Shown here in pieces: positions 16,170-23,018 of a stretch of DNA of 36,221 nucleotides. Position numbers and translations under genes: made by a program. Position 1 is the first letter of the stretch. Each line of letters begins with the position of its first letter. Origin of the DNA: JACQAI01 sp035507915 (GTDB taxonomy: Bacteria > Pseudomonadota > Alphaproteobacteria > Elsterales > Elsteraceae); contig DATJNS010000243.1 in assembly GCA_035507915.1 (NCBI GenBank), forward strand, positions 1-36,221. Direction: 5' to 3'. Below the pieces are notes generated by a model that did not search any database, had not been told where the DNA came from, and saw only the letters and a program-made list of their open reading frames with translations.

Positions 16170-16361
16170 TCAGGCGTTGCCCGCGATTTCGTCGCGCAGC
16201 CAGACGGTGACGTTGAACCCAGCCTCGTCGCGGATCACCAGGGCGGCCCAACGACCGTTCTCCCAGCCGCTGGCGTTGCACACGAAGCCGCGCGACGCCA
16301 GGTAGCCCCACGCCTCGTGACGCGTCGGATAGCGGCGTCTGATCTCGGGATCACAGGTCAT
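16170..16361 (-). CDS. Small conserved-looking protein between senB and selD
   Basis: A 63-residue protein, MTCDPEIRRRYPTRHEAWGY at the N-terminus and then a beta-rich stretch (GFVCNASGWENGRWAALVIRD, FNVTVWLRDEIAG). An ATG at 16367 is also in frame, but GGGAGG directly abuts it and sits 6 nt before the ATG at 16361, so the second start is preferred. The first half looks helical and the second half like a three-stranded sheet. I do not recognise the family. It lies on the same strand as selD, 148 bp downstream of it, and converges with senB. The 142 bp upstream (16368-16509) contains no gene that I can see. A role in selenium handling is only suggested by position. Confidence 0.65.
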   Translation of the reverse strand: MTCDPEIRRRYPTRHEAWGYLASRGFVCNASGWENGRWAALVIRDEAGFNVTVWLRDEIAGNA

Positions 16362-16509
16362 CGGCATCCTCCCGTCGCCGGTCAGCGATTCGTCATCCGG
16401 CTCGATGCAAGTTCATTGCCAACAAGAGGAGTTACGACGTACCGGGGCCTGCCGTGGCCACATGACGGAAAGTTCATGGCCGGGACGGCAGGGCGCAAGG
16501 CGCGTCGGG

Positions 16510-18783
16510 TCAGAGCACGAGCGTGATCGGCTCCAGCTGGTCGGACAGCGGCTTGACCTCGCCGATGATCGCCGCGCGGGCATAGCCCAACCCGTGCAGC
16601 GCCGCGATGCAGGCGCCGGCGCGGTCGCCGGGGACGCTGGCCAACAGCCCGCCGGCGGTCTGCGGATCGAAGATCAGCGGGTAGAGGTCGTGCTGGGTCG
16701 CGGCCTCGCGATTGCGGACGGCGCGCCGCAGCCGGACGTTCTCGGGCTGCAGCGAGCTCAGGATGCCGCGCCGCACGGTCTCGCGCGCGCCGTCGAGCAC
16801 CGGCAGCGCGGCGAGCTCGAGCGCCACGTCGACCCCGGACGGCTTGGTCATCTCGACCAGGTGCCCGAGGAGCCCGAAGCCGGTCACGTCGGTGCAGGCG
16901 TGCGCGCCGTGGCGGATCACGCAGGCGGCCGCCTCGCGGTTGGACTGCAGCATCGAGACGAGCGCGGCGTCGACCCAGCGCCCCTTGGCGGCGTGGCGCA
17001 TGTCGGCGGCCAGCAAGGTGCCGGTGCCGAGCGCCTTGGTCAGGATCAGGCGGTCGCCCGGCTGCATGCCGCCCTTGCGCAGCAGGCGATCGCGATCGGC
17101 GAGCCCGTTGACCGCGAAGCCGAGCGCGAGCTCGGCGCCCTCGCTGGTGTGGCCGCCGACCAGCGCGGTGGCGGCGTCGCGAAAGACCACGAGCGCGCCC
17201 GACATCATCTGGAACAGCACGTCCTCGATCTTCGCTTCGATCCCGTAGGGCACGGTCGCGATGGCGAGCGCGGTCTGCGGCTCGGCGCCCATGGCGAAGA
17301 TGTCGCCCAGCGCGTGGTTCGCCGCGATCTGCCCGAACACGTAGGGGTCCTCGACGAAGGCGCGGAAATAGTCGACCGAGTGGACCATGATCTTGCCGGC
17401 CGGCACCGTCACCGCGGCGGCGTCGTCGGGCTCGTTGAGGCCGATCAGGACGTCGTCGCGCGCGACCGGCTCGAGCGCGCCGAGCGCACGCGTCAGCACC
17501 GAGCTGCCGACCTTGGCGCCGCAGCCGCCGCAGCGCATGGCGATCGCCGAGATCTCCTTGAGGACGTCGCGCTCGGCGAGCCCAGCGGGCAGGCGTTGCG
17601 CCGCCGGCTCGGCCATCACGGGCAGCTCGTTGTATTTCGCGATGAAACGTCGATCGATCCAGTCCTTCCAGCGCCACACCAGCCGGCCTTCGAGCGCCCA
17701 GTCGCCGCGTGCGGCGATCGCGCACTTGTCGCCGGTCGAGATCAGGCTCAGGAACTTGAGTTGGGGCCGGAACGGCCGCGCCGGCTTGCCGAGCAGGCGC
17801 CGCCGCAGATTGTCGGCGAGCGGCCGGCCCTGGCGTACCGCGAACACGCCGGACTTCGGCCGCGGATGCGCGCTCACCGAGGCGATGTCGCCGGCGGCGA
17901 ACACGTCCGGGTGCGACGTCGACTGCAGGGTGTCGTCGACTGCGATGAAACCCTGCGCGTCGAGCGCGAGCCCGGTATCGGCGAGCCACGGCGCCGCGCC
18001 GGCGGCGGTGACCCACAGGATCTCGTCGAGCGGCAGCACGAAGCCGCCGGCGCAATGCAGCTCGCCCTCCTCCACGCGCACCACGCGCTCGTTGGCATGG
18101 ATCTGGACGCCGCGCGTCGCCAGCACGCGCGCGAACTTCCGGCGCGCGCGCGGGTTCAGGCCCGGCAGGATATCCGGCGTCTCGGTGACGAGATGGTAGG
18201 CCGGCGCCGGCGCGGTCCCGACATTGGCGGCGAGCAGCGCGGCCAGGCGATGGCGCACCGCGAGCAGGAGCTCGACGCCGCCCGCGCCCGCCCCGACCAC
18301 GCCGATGCGGCTCGGCTCGCGGCGCGCCAGCACGCGCCGCCACAACCTGTCCCAGTGGGCGACGAAGCGGTCGATCGGCTTGACCGGGATCGCGTGCTGG
18401 GCCGCTCCCGGGACGTCGGCGGTGTTGGGCGCCGAGCCGATGTTGAGCGACAGCAGGTCGTAGGCCACGGCCGGACGGTTGCGGCACAACACCCGCTTGC
18501 CGGCGAGATCGATGCCGACGACCTCGTCGTGATAGAGCCGGGCGCCGGCGAAGCGCGCCAACGGCCCGAGGTCGATGTGGGTCTGGTCGAACGTGTAATG
18601 CCCGGCGATCAAGCCCGGCAGCATGCCGGAATAGGCGGCGTCGAGATCGCGCGCGATGATGGTCAGGCGCACGCCGGGCAGCGGCCGCATGCCGAAGCGG
18701 CGCAGCACCGCGACGTGGCTGTGCCCGCCACCGATCAGCACCAGATCCTTGAGGATCGGCGTGGCCGGACCGTTCATCGCCAT
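16510..18783 (-). CDS. selD: SelD (SenC) selenophosphate synthetase fused to NDH-2-like flavoprotein
   Basis: A 757-residue fusion. Residues 1-390 form a two-dinucleotide-binding-domain flavoprotein: LVLIGGGHSHVAVLRRFG (FAD), IGVVGAGAGGVELLLAV (NAD(P)H) and VFAAGDIAS (FAD). This is the NDH-2-like module known to be fused to SelD in many bacteria. Residues 410-757 are selenide,water dikinase, making selenophosphate from selenide and ATP. The active site is CGGCGAK with Cys421 and Lys424, equivalent to Cys17 and Lys20 of E. coli SelD; GHTSEGAELALGFAVNG and DVTGFGLLGHL follow. Residue 421 is Cys (TGC) and not selenocysteine. With senA and senB it completes a selenoneine pathway (SenC role), though it might also serve other selenium uses. 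The flavoprotein part may supply reduced selenium, which is an inference. The ATG at 18783 is followed by another at 18777. Confidence 0.93.
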   Translation of the reverse strand: MAMNGPATPILKDLVLIGGGHSHVAVLRRFGMRPLPGVRLTIIARDLDAAYSGMLPGLIAGHYTFDQTHIDLGPLARFAGARLYHDEVVGIDLAGKRVLCRNRPAVAYDLLSLNIGSAPNTADVPGAAQHAIPVKPIDRFVAHWDRLWRRVLARREPSRIGVVGAGAGGVELLLAVRHRLAALLAANVGTAPAPAYHLVTETPDILPGLNPRARRKFARVLATRGVQIHANERVVRVEEGELHCAGGFVLPLDEILWVTAAGAAPWLADTGLALDAQGFIAVDDTLQSTSHPDVFAAGDIASVSAHPRPKSGVFAVRQGRPLADNLRRRLLGKPARPFRPQLKFLSLISTGDKCAIAARGDWALEGRLVWRWKDWIDRRFIAKYNELPVMAEPAAQRLPAGLAERDVLKEISAIAMRCGGCGAKVGSSVLTRALGALEPVARDDVLIGLNEPDDAAAVTVPAGKIMVHSVDYFRAFVEDPYVFGQIAANHALGDIFAMGAEPQTALAIATVPYGIEAKIEDVLFQMMSGALVVFRDAATALVGGHTSEGAELALGFAVNGLADRDRLLRKGGMQPGDRLILTKALGTGTLLAADMRHAAKGRWVDAALVSMLQSNREAAACVIRHGAHACTDVTGFGLLGHLVEMTKPSGVDVALELAALPVLDGARETVRRGILSSLQPENVRLRRAVRNREAATQHDLYPLIFDPQTAGGLLASVPGDRAGACIAALHGLGYARAAIIGEVKPLSDQLEPITLVL

Positions 18784-18929
18784 CGAGAGGCCGCCATCTT
18801 CCCTGCCCGCGCGCCAACAGACGCCATCTCTCCGACGCGCGCAAGCGTGGCAGCCATGATGGACGGCGGCGCGCCGCGGTCGGGCGCGCTATCGATCGGG
18901 ACGCGAAGCAGCCTCGATCGAAACGGCGG

Positions 18930-18967
18930 AGGTCTTGAAGACCTGCGGCGACTCGGGCGCGCCCGAG
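18930..18967. repeat. Two adjacent palindromes between selD and the amidase gene
   Basis: AGGTCTT-G-AAGACCT (18930-18944) and the perfect 16-bp palindrome CTCGGGCGCGCCCGAG (18952-18967) lie 7 bp apart. They sit just 3' of the amidase stop (18973) and about 150 bp upstream of the selD start. They may end the amidase transcript, although no U-run follows, or one may be an operator for selD. The rest of 18784-18972 shows no gene. Confidence 0.5.
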
Positions 18968-18972
18968 CCTCG

Positions 18973-19917
18973 TCAGCGACCCGGGACGAAGCGCTTGTCG
19001 AGCATGGCGTGGATGCCCTTGTTGCCGTCGACCAGCTGGGTCACGCGCAAATCGCAGGCGAGGCTGCACAACGTATAGGCGTCGGCGGGCGCGAGCTGGG
19101 CGAGCTCGCCCAGGAGCTTGATCATCTCGCGCAGCGCCTGTTTGGCGGCGTCGTCGAGATCGATGTCGAGGCCCATCGTGATGTGATGGGTCGGCGTCTC
19201 GGCGCGCGGGAACTTGAGGTTGAGATCCTTGCGCACGATCAGCTCGAAGGTGCCGCGCATGCAGGTCTCGAGCGCGGTCAGGCACACCTCGCCGTCGCCC
19301 TGCACGGCGTGGCCGTCGCCGACCGAGAGCAGCGCGCCCTCGGCGAACACCGGCAGATATAAGGTCGAGCCGGCAACCAGCTCCTTGAGGTCGAGATTGC
19401 CGCCGTACTCGCGCGGAATGATCGAGGTGACGGCGCCGTAGACCGGCGGCGGCGCCACGCCCATGACGCCGAAGAACGGTGCCAGCGGGATCTCGGTGCC
19501 CCAGGGCAGGGTGCCGACCTTGCGCGCCCGGTCGATCGGGATGGTCATGCGGCGCAGCATCGGGAAGTCCTCCGGCAGGGTGCCGGCGAGCGGGCGGATC
19601 GTGTTGTAGCCCCAGTCGGTGCGCGGCTCGACCGCGTGGATGCGGATCTCGAGCGTATCGCCGGGCTCGGCGCCTTCGACCGCGATCGGGCCGGTCAGGA
19701 TGTGGGCGCCCAGGCGCGGCTTGTGCGTCGCGTGAACCTCGCGATGCTCGGGCAGCACGACGTACGGCGCCGGCGGCAGCTCGTCGGGCCCGCCCGAGAT
19801 CGAGTCGACGGTCACCCGATCGCCCGAGCGCACGCGCAGCACCGGCGGCAGCGCGGCGTCGAAATAGCCCCAGTGGACGGTCGACGGCGAGGCGGGAAGC
19901 GTGTGCTGGCTCGGCAT
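18973..19917 (-). CDS. Acetamidase/formamidase family protein
   Basis: A 314-residue protein of the FmdA/AmdA family. Diagnostic segments include VHWGYFDAALPPVLRVRSGDRVTVDSISGG near the start, GPIAVEGAEPGDTLEIRI around residue 77 (the core Gly-Pro-Ile and GD elements), GVMGVAPP, the REYGGNLDLKEL segment, VGDGHAVQGDGEV, and a closing region ending near residue 300. Members hydrolyse short amides such as formamide and acetamide to ammonia and the acid, using a metal-assisted site with the conserved GDxHAxQGDGE. The length is typical. The start at 19917 has GAGGAT 6 nt upstream. It lies 3' to a DMT exporter on the same strand with 75 bp between. It probably provides nitrogen scavenging, but the substrate is not determined. 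Confidence 0.9.
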   Translation of the reverse strand: MPSQHTLPASPSTVHWGYFDAALPPVLRVRSGDRVTVDSISGGPDELPPAPYVVLPEHREVHATHKPRLGAHILTGPIAVEGAEPGDTLEIRIHAVEPRTDWGYNTIRPLAGTLPEDFPMLRRMTIPIDRARKVGTLPWGTEIPLAPFFGVMGVAPPPVYGAVTSIIPREYGGNLDLKELVAGSTLYLPVFAEGALLSVGDGHAVQGDGEVCLTALETCMRGTFELIVRKDLNLKFPRAETPTHHITMGLDIDLDDAAKQALREMIKLLGELAQLAPADAYTLCSLACDLRVTQLVDGNKGIHAMLDKRFVPGR

Positions 19918-19992
19918 GGCAGATCCTCGAGGGTCGCGTCGTCCCCGCTTAGCACGAATCGGGCCGTGCCCGAAGCACGGCCGCTCGACGCG

Positions 19993-20910
19993 TCAGGCCG
20001 CGCGCGACTGCCGGCGCACGACGTAGACGCCGCTGACCATGATGATCGCGGTGCCGACCAACTGCGGCGTGCTTGGCCACTGCTGCCAGACCAGGACGCC
20101 GAGCGTGATCGACCACAGGATCATGACGTAGCGCAGCGGCGCCAGCAAAGAGACCTCGCACAGGCGCAGCGCCTCGATGACGAGGAAGTGCGCCGTGCCC
20201 ATCAGCACGCCGACCGCCAGAAACAGCAGCAGATCGCCACCGGCGGGCCAGCGCCAGCCGAGCGGCATCGTCAGCAACGCCAGCAGCAAGGTCAGACCCA
20301 TGCTGTAGAACAGGATCGCGGTCGCGCTCTCGCGCGCGCTGATGCGCCGGGTGAGGATGTCGCGCAACGCGCCGGCGAGCGCGCCGATCACCGGCAGCAG
20401 CGCCGCCCAGTTCCACGTCGCACCCGACGGATCGATCGCGATCACCACGCCGGCGAACCCCGCGATCACCGCGGCCCAGGTCTGCCACGCCACGCGCTCG
20501 CCGAGCAGCGGGATCGCCAGCATGGTCATGAAGATCGGCGACACGAAGGTGAGCGAGGTGACGAGCGGCAGCGGCAGGTAGCTGAGGCTGGTCACGAAGA
20601 GGATGCTCGAGGTCACGAACAGGCCGGCACGCAGCAGCTGGCCGCGCACGTCGACGACGGTCAGCGCCGCGATGCCACCGCGTGCGCGCACCATCCAGAG
20701 GATCGGCACCATCACGAACAGGCCGCGCAGAAAGATGAGCTCGCCGATCGGGTAGCGCGCGGTCAGCGCCTTCGAGATCGCGTCGCTCGAGGTCAGCACG
20801 ACCGAGCCCAGCAGCATGAGGACCATGCCGCGGCGCCGCGCGCCCGGCTGGGCCGCGCCCGCGCGTGTCGCGCCGACGATCGCCGCCGCCTTCGAGGCTT
20901 CGACGCGCAC
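19993..20910 (-). CDS. DMT-superfamily (EamA) transporter
   Basis: An integral membrane protein of about 305 residues with ten hydrophobic segments in two EamA repeats. The first repeat starts GMVLMLLGSVVLTSSDAISK and includes the conserved LIFLRGLFVMVPIL and PLPLVTSLTFVSPIFMTMLAIPLLGERV segments. The second repeat contains SLLAPLRYVMILWSITLGVLVWQQWPS. These proteins export or exchange metabolites such as amino acids and nucleosides across the inner membrane. An open frame begins at ATG 20994, but its first 28 residues are an Arg-rich non-transporter stretch. A GTG at 20910 follows a GGAGGGGGG tract and is preferred, with ATG 20994 as the alternative. The basic tail before the first helix would stay cytoplasmic. 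The substrate is unknown. Confidence 0.85.
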   Translation of the reverse strand: MRVEASKAAAIVGATRAGAAQPGARRRGMVLMLLGSVVLTSSDAISKALTARYPIGELIFLRGLFVMVPILWMVRARGGIAALTVVDVRGQLLRAGLFVTSSILFVTSLSYLPLPLVTSLTFVSPIFMTMLAIPLLGERVAWQTWAAVIAGFAGVVIAIDPSGATWNWAALLPVIGALAGALRDILTRRISARESATAILFYSMGLTLLLALLTMPLGWRWPAGGDLLLFLAVGVLMGTAHFLVIEALRLCEVSLLAPLRYVMILWSITLGVLVWQQWPSTPQLVGTAIIMVSGVYVVRRQSRAA

Positions 20911-21015
20911 CGGCCTTCCCCCCTCCGCCCGCGGCCGCCTCGCGCGGCTGCGCTTGATTCTCGTGCGGTCGCTCGCGAGCGGCCACCGGGTCAAGCCTGC
21001 ACACGCAAGCGGGTG

Positions 21016-21040
21016 GTCGTCCAGCGTCCCGCTGGACGAC
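21016..21040 (-). terminator. Strong hairpin 3' of the Pro/Tyr-rich protein gene
   Basis: A perfect 11-bp stem (GTCGTCCAGCG at 21016-21026, CGCTGGACGAC at 21030-21040) has a 3-nt loop and begins 46 nt after the stop of the upstream minus-strand gene. There is no U-run, so intrinsic termination is uncertain, but stem strength and position fit a transcript end. Confidence 0.5.
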
Positions 21041-21086
21041 GGTCAGGCGTCGGGTGACGGGGTGCGGCGTGCCCGCGCCGCGCCGG

Positions 21087-21485
21087 TCAGTTCATGATCC
21101 GCCAGCTGCCGTCGGGCTGTTGGCACGCGGTGCCGTGAGTCGGCACGGTCTGGCCGCCGACATTGGCTTGCGCGGTGTACTCGCGGCAATTGCCGGTCGA
21201 CGCGGCCGGCGGCGCCGCAGGCGGAGGCCCCGGGGGCGGCGCATAGGACGGCGCCGGCGGCGTGATGTACGCCGGTTGCGGCGGCGGCGCGTAGACCGGC
21301 GGCGGCGCGTAATAGACGGGCGGCGGCGCGTAGTAGACCGGCGGCGGCGGATAAGCGGGATAGAGGGGCACGCCCACGCCGATGCCGACGAACACGCGGG
21401 CCGCGGCCGGGGTCGGCGTCGCGAGCGCCGCCACGGCGACCCCCGCGATCAGCGCCGCGCCCACCATGATCCTGGTCGACCGCAT
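21087..21485 (-). CDS. Secreted Pro/Tyr-rich protein with C-terminal surface-antigen-like domain
   Basis: A 132-residue protein. Residues 1-29 form a signal peptide (MRSTRIMVGAALIAGVAVAA, cut after AAA). The centre (residues 40-95) is a low-complexity repeat of YPPPPVYYAPPPVYYAPPP type with about six Pro-triplet units. The C-terminal 35 residues, CREYTAQANVGGQTVPTHG and then TACQQPDGSWRI, match the end of small proteobacterial surface-antigen-like envelope proteins. Their Cys pair is probably a disulfide. It is likely an outer-envelope structural protein. AGGAGG with 9-nt spacing on the minus strand supports the ATG at 21485. A possible promoter is TTGTCA (21576-21571), 17 bp, TAGTGG (21553-21548). 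It sits downstream of the fluoride operon on the same strand but with its own leader of about 60 nt, so it is probably separate. Confidence 0.82.
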   Translation of the reverse strand: MRSTRIMVGAALIAGVAVAALATPTPAAARVFVGIGVGVPLYPAYPPPPVYYAPPPVYYAPPPVYAPPPQPAYITPPAPSYAPPPGPPPAAPPAASTGNCREYTAQANVGGQTVPTHGTACQQPDGSWRIMN

Positions 21486-21547
21486 TCTCTTGACCCTCCT
21501 GTCCCTGTCGCGCCCGGGCGCTGCGCCCGACGTGACGGTTCCCGCGT

Positions 21548-21576
21548 CCACTACCGCGAGAATCTGGGGATGACAA
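21548..21576 (-). promoter_or_regulatory. Possible sigma-70-type promoter for the Pro/Tyr-rich protein gene
   Basis: On the minus strand, TTGTCA (21576-21571) is followed after 17 bp by TAGTGG (21553-21548), 63 bp before the ATG at 21485. The -35 is good and the -10 is weak. This is a tentative call. Confidence 0.35.
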
Positions 21577-21621
21577 GAGATGTCGGCAAGCCAACCGACC
21601 GTGCGGGTAACCCGGTAGATT

Positions 21622-22020
21622 CTAGGCGCGCGGCGGCCGGTTGATCGCGGTGGCGCCGCCGTGACCCAGCCACACCGCGCCCAGGCACAGCGCGAGCGAC
21701 GTGGCGACGTTGGCGGCCGCCCCCACCGCATCGCCGCGCTGCAGGAGTTGGACGGTCTGCAGGCTGAAGCTCGAGAACGTCGTATAGCCGCCGCAGAAGC
21801 CGACCATCACGAACACCCGGATGGCCGGGCGCACCAGCCAGCGGCCGTCCGGTCCCGTCAAGGTGGCGAAGAAGCCGATGATGAACGAGCCCAGGATGTT
21901 GATGAAGACGGTGCCCCAGGGAAAGGCGTCGCCGAGCCAGACCGACGCGACGACCGCGCACCAATAGCGGAACGTGCCGCCGAGCGCGCTGCCGATCGCG
22001 ACCCAGAGATAGCTGAGCAT
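21622..22020 (-). CDS. crcB: FluC (CrcB) fluoride channel, second copy in operon
   Basis: A 132-residue four-helix membrane protein. Fluoride-channel hallmarks are GSALGGTFRYW near the start, the pore Asn in FPWGTVFINILGSFIIG, and GGYTTFSSFSLQ containing the two pore-lining Phe residues. FluC channels are dual-topology dimers that leak F- out of the cell when it accumulates as HF in acid. All the pore residues I can recognise are intact, so this copy should be functional alone or paired with the other. It is the third gene of a fluC-DUF190-fluC operon behind a fluoride riboswitch, 40 bp after DUF190. Its ribosome site (GAGGGG, 22037-22032) falls inside a small inverted repeat GGGGCG/CGCCCC (22022-22035), which may tune translation. 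Confidence 0.92.
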   Translation of the reverse strand: MLSYLWVAIGSALGGTFRYWCAVVASVWLGDAFPWGTVFINILGSFIIGFFATLTGPDGRWLVRPAIRVFVMVGFCGGYTTFSSFSLQTVQLLQRGDAVGAAANVATSLALCLGAVWLGHGGATAINRPPRA

Positions 22021-22060
22021 CGGGGCGACCGCCCCTCGACCGTGCCGAGTGTCCGCCGCG

Positions 22061-22402
22061 CTACGGCGCGGCCGCTGCGCCGTAGCGCAGCACCTGGACC
22101 TTCTCGAGCGTGACGAGGCCGCTCGCCATCATCTGCTCGAGCACCGGCACGAACGCCTTGATGTTGTCCTCGCTGTCGACGATCTCGATCACGATCGGCA
22201 GATCCTCCGACAGACGCAGGATCTTCGCCGTGTGCAGCCGGCTCGACTGGCCGTAGCCGAGCGGTCCGCGCAGCACGGTGGCGCCGGCGAGATGCAGCTC
22301 GCGCGCCTTCAGCACGATCGCCTCGTAGAGCGGCTGGCGACCATGCTTGTCGCTCTCGCCACAGAAGATCCGCAGCAGCATCGCATCCTTGGGAATCTGC
22401 AT
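22061..22402 (-). CDS. DUF190 family protein in fluoride operon
   Basis: A 113-residue soluble protein beginning MQIPKDAMLLRIFCGESDKH. It has the DUF190 pattern: a PLYEAIVLKARELHLAGATVLRG segment, then GPLGYG, and the beta strand DLPIVIEIVDSEDNI before a final helix and VQVLRYG. The fold is related to PII/CutA-like ferredoxin-type domains. DUF190 proteins are often encoded next to FluC/CrcB. Their biochemical role is not settled, and regulation or assembly of the channel is a reasonable guess. The start ATG (22402-22400) overlaps by one base with the stop of the upstream fluC (TGATG), so the two are translationally coupled. A much longer open frame upstream in this frame is not coding. Confidence 0.88.
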   Translation of the reverse strand: MQIPKDAMLLRIFCGESDKHGRQPLYEAIVLKARELHLAGATVLRGPLGYGQSSRLHTAKILRLSEDLPIVIEIVDSEDNIKAFVPVLEQMMASGLVTLEKVQVLRYGAAAAP

Positions 22403-22797
22403 CACGCGCCTCCCGAACCGAGCAACGCCCGCGCGCCCAGCACGCCGAGCACGACCGAGATGAAACACAGAACGACCGACAGCACGATGTTGGCAACCAC
22501 GCCGCTCCACTCGCCGTCGCGCGCCAGGTTGAGGGTCTGCAGGCTGAACGACGAGAACGTCGTGTAGCCGCCGCACACGCCGACGGTCACGAACAGGTCG
22601 ACCGTGGGATCGCCCAGCCACCCCGCATGTCCCGCGCTCGCCGCGAAGAAGCCGATCACCAACGAGCCGACGACGTTGACGACCAGCGTGCCCCAGGGAA
22701 ATTGCTCGCCGTAGCGGGCCGCGACCAGGCCCGAGCAGCCGTACCGCGCCATGCCGCCGAGCGCGCTGCCGAGCGCGACCCACAGATAGACCGACAC
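22402..22797 (-). CDS. crcB: FluC (CrcB) fluoride channel, first gene of riboswitch-controlled operon
   Basis: A 131-residue protein with four membrane helices. It has SALGGMARYG, the pore Asn in FPWGTLVVNVVGSLVIG, and GGYTTFSSFSLQ with the two pore Phe. It aligns end to end with the other copy in the same operon. The frame also has an ATG at 22830, but that codon lies directly after the T-run of the riboswitch terminator (22832-22838), with no room for a ribosome site. It would also add a non-family MPARTGGGWGS stretch. The GTG at 22797 with GGGGGA about 10 nt upstream gives the family-typical start and is preferred. It is controlled by the fluoride riboswitch just upstream. Two fluC genes suggest either a heterodimeric channel or a dosage effect. 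Confidence 0.9.
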   Translation of the reverse strand: MSVYLWVALGSALGGMARYGCSGLVAARYGEQFPWGTLVVNVVGSLVIGFFAASAGHAGWLGDPTVDLFVTVGVCGGYTTFSSFSLQTLNLARDGEWSGVVANIVLSVVLCFISVVLGVLGARALLGSGGA

Positions 22798-22831
22798 CGA
22801 GCCCCATCCCCCGCCGGTCCGCGCCGGCATG

Positions 22832-22857
22832 AAAAAAACCCGCCCTTGCGGCGGGTT
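22832..22857 (-). terminator. Intrinsic terminator of the fluoride riboswitch
   Basis: On the minus strand the stem AACCCGCC (22857-22850) pairs with GGCGGGTT (22844-22837) around a GCAAG loop, followed by a run of seven T ending at 22832. It lies between the aptamer and the first fluC gene and is the expected expression platform. Confidence 0.85.
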
Positions 22858-22886
22858 GCGGACAGACTCCCACCGCGCTCATCACG

Positions 22887-22937
22887 GTAGGAGTCATCAG
22901 CCCTGGCGGGCGGTTGTCGGGGGACCCCATCCCCATC
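22887..22937 (-). promoter_or_regulatory. Fluoride riboswitch aptamer (crcB RNA motif)
   Basis: The minus-strand sequence carries the conserved parts of the crcB motif in order: a GGGGAUGGGGUCCCCC hairpin containing the invariant GAUGG (22934-22919), then the ACAACCGCC junction, and CUGAUGACUCCUAC (22900-22887), the strongly conserved 3' segment. It binds F- through a Mg2+ cluster and turns on fluoride channels. Genes for two FluC proteins and DUF190 follow. A 10-bp alternative hairpin, GACUCCUACC (22895-22886) with GGUGGGAGUC (22874-22865), overlaps the aptamer 3' end. The freed GGUGGG could pair with CCCGCC of the terminator, a plausible antiterminator. The motif match is by eye. Confidence 0.88.
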
Positions 22938-22944
22938 GCGCAAA

Positions 22945-22974
22945 ACCATACGCCGGTGCGCCGGCCACCGGCAA
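22945..22974 (-). promoter_or_regulatory. Promoter of the fluoride operon
   Basis: On the minus strand, TTGCCG (22974-22969), 18 bp, TATGGT (22950-22945) predicts transcription starting near 22938. That is right at the first base of the riboswitch aptamer, which is what a transcriptional riboswitch requires. Confidence 0.55.
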
Positions 22975-23018
22975 GGCCGCCTCGCGCGGCCGGTCGTCGG
23001 TGCGTGGTGTCCCCGGCG

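Noticed and set aside
17521..17523. Possible selenocysteine in SelD
   Set aside because: The codon reads TGC on the coding strand, which is Cys421. There is no in-frame TGA, so no SECIS is needed.
16405..19362. 985-codon plus-strand open frame opposite selD
   Set aside because: It has no recognisable domain and a low-complexity Arg/Gly/His composition. The minus-strand SelD fusion and amidase fully explain the region.
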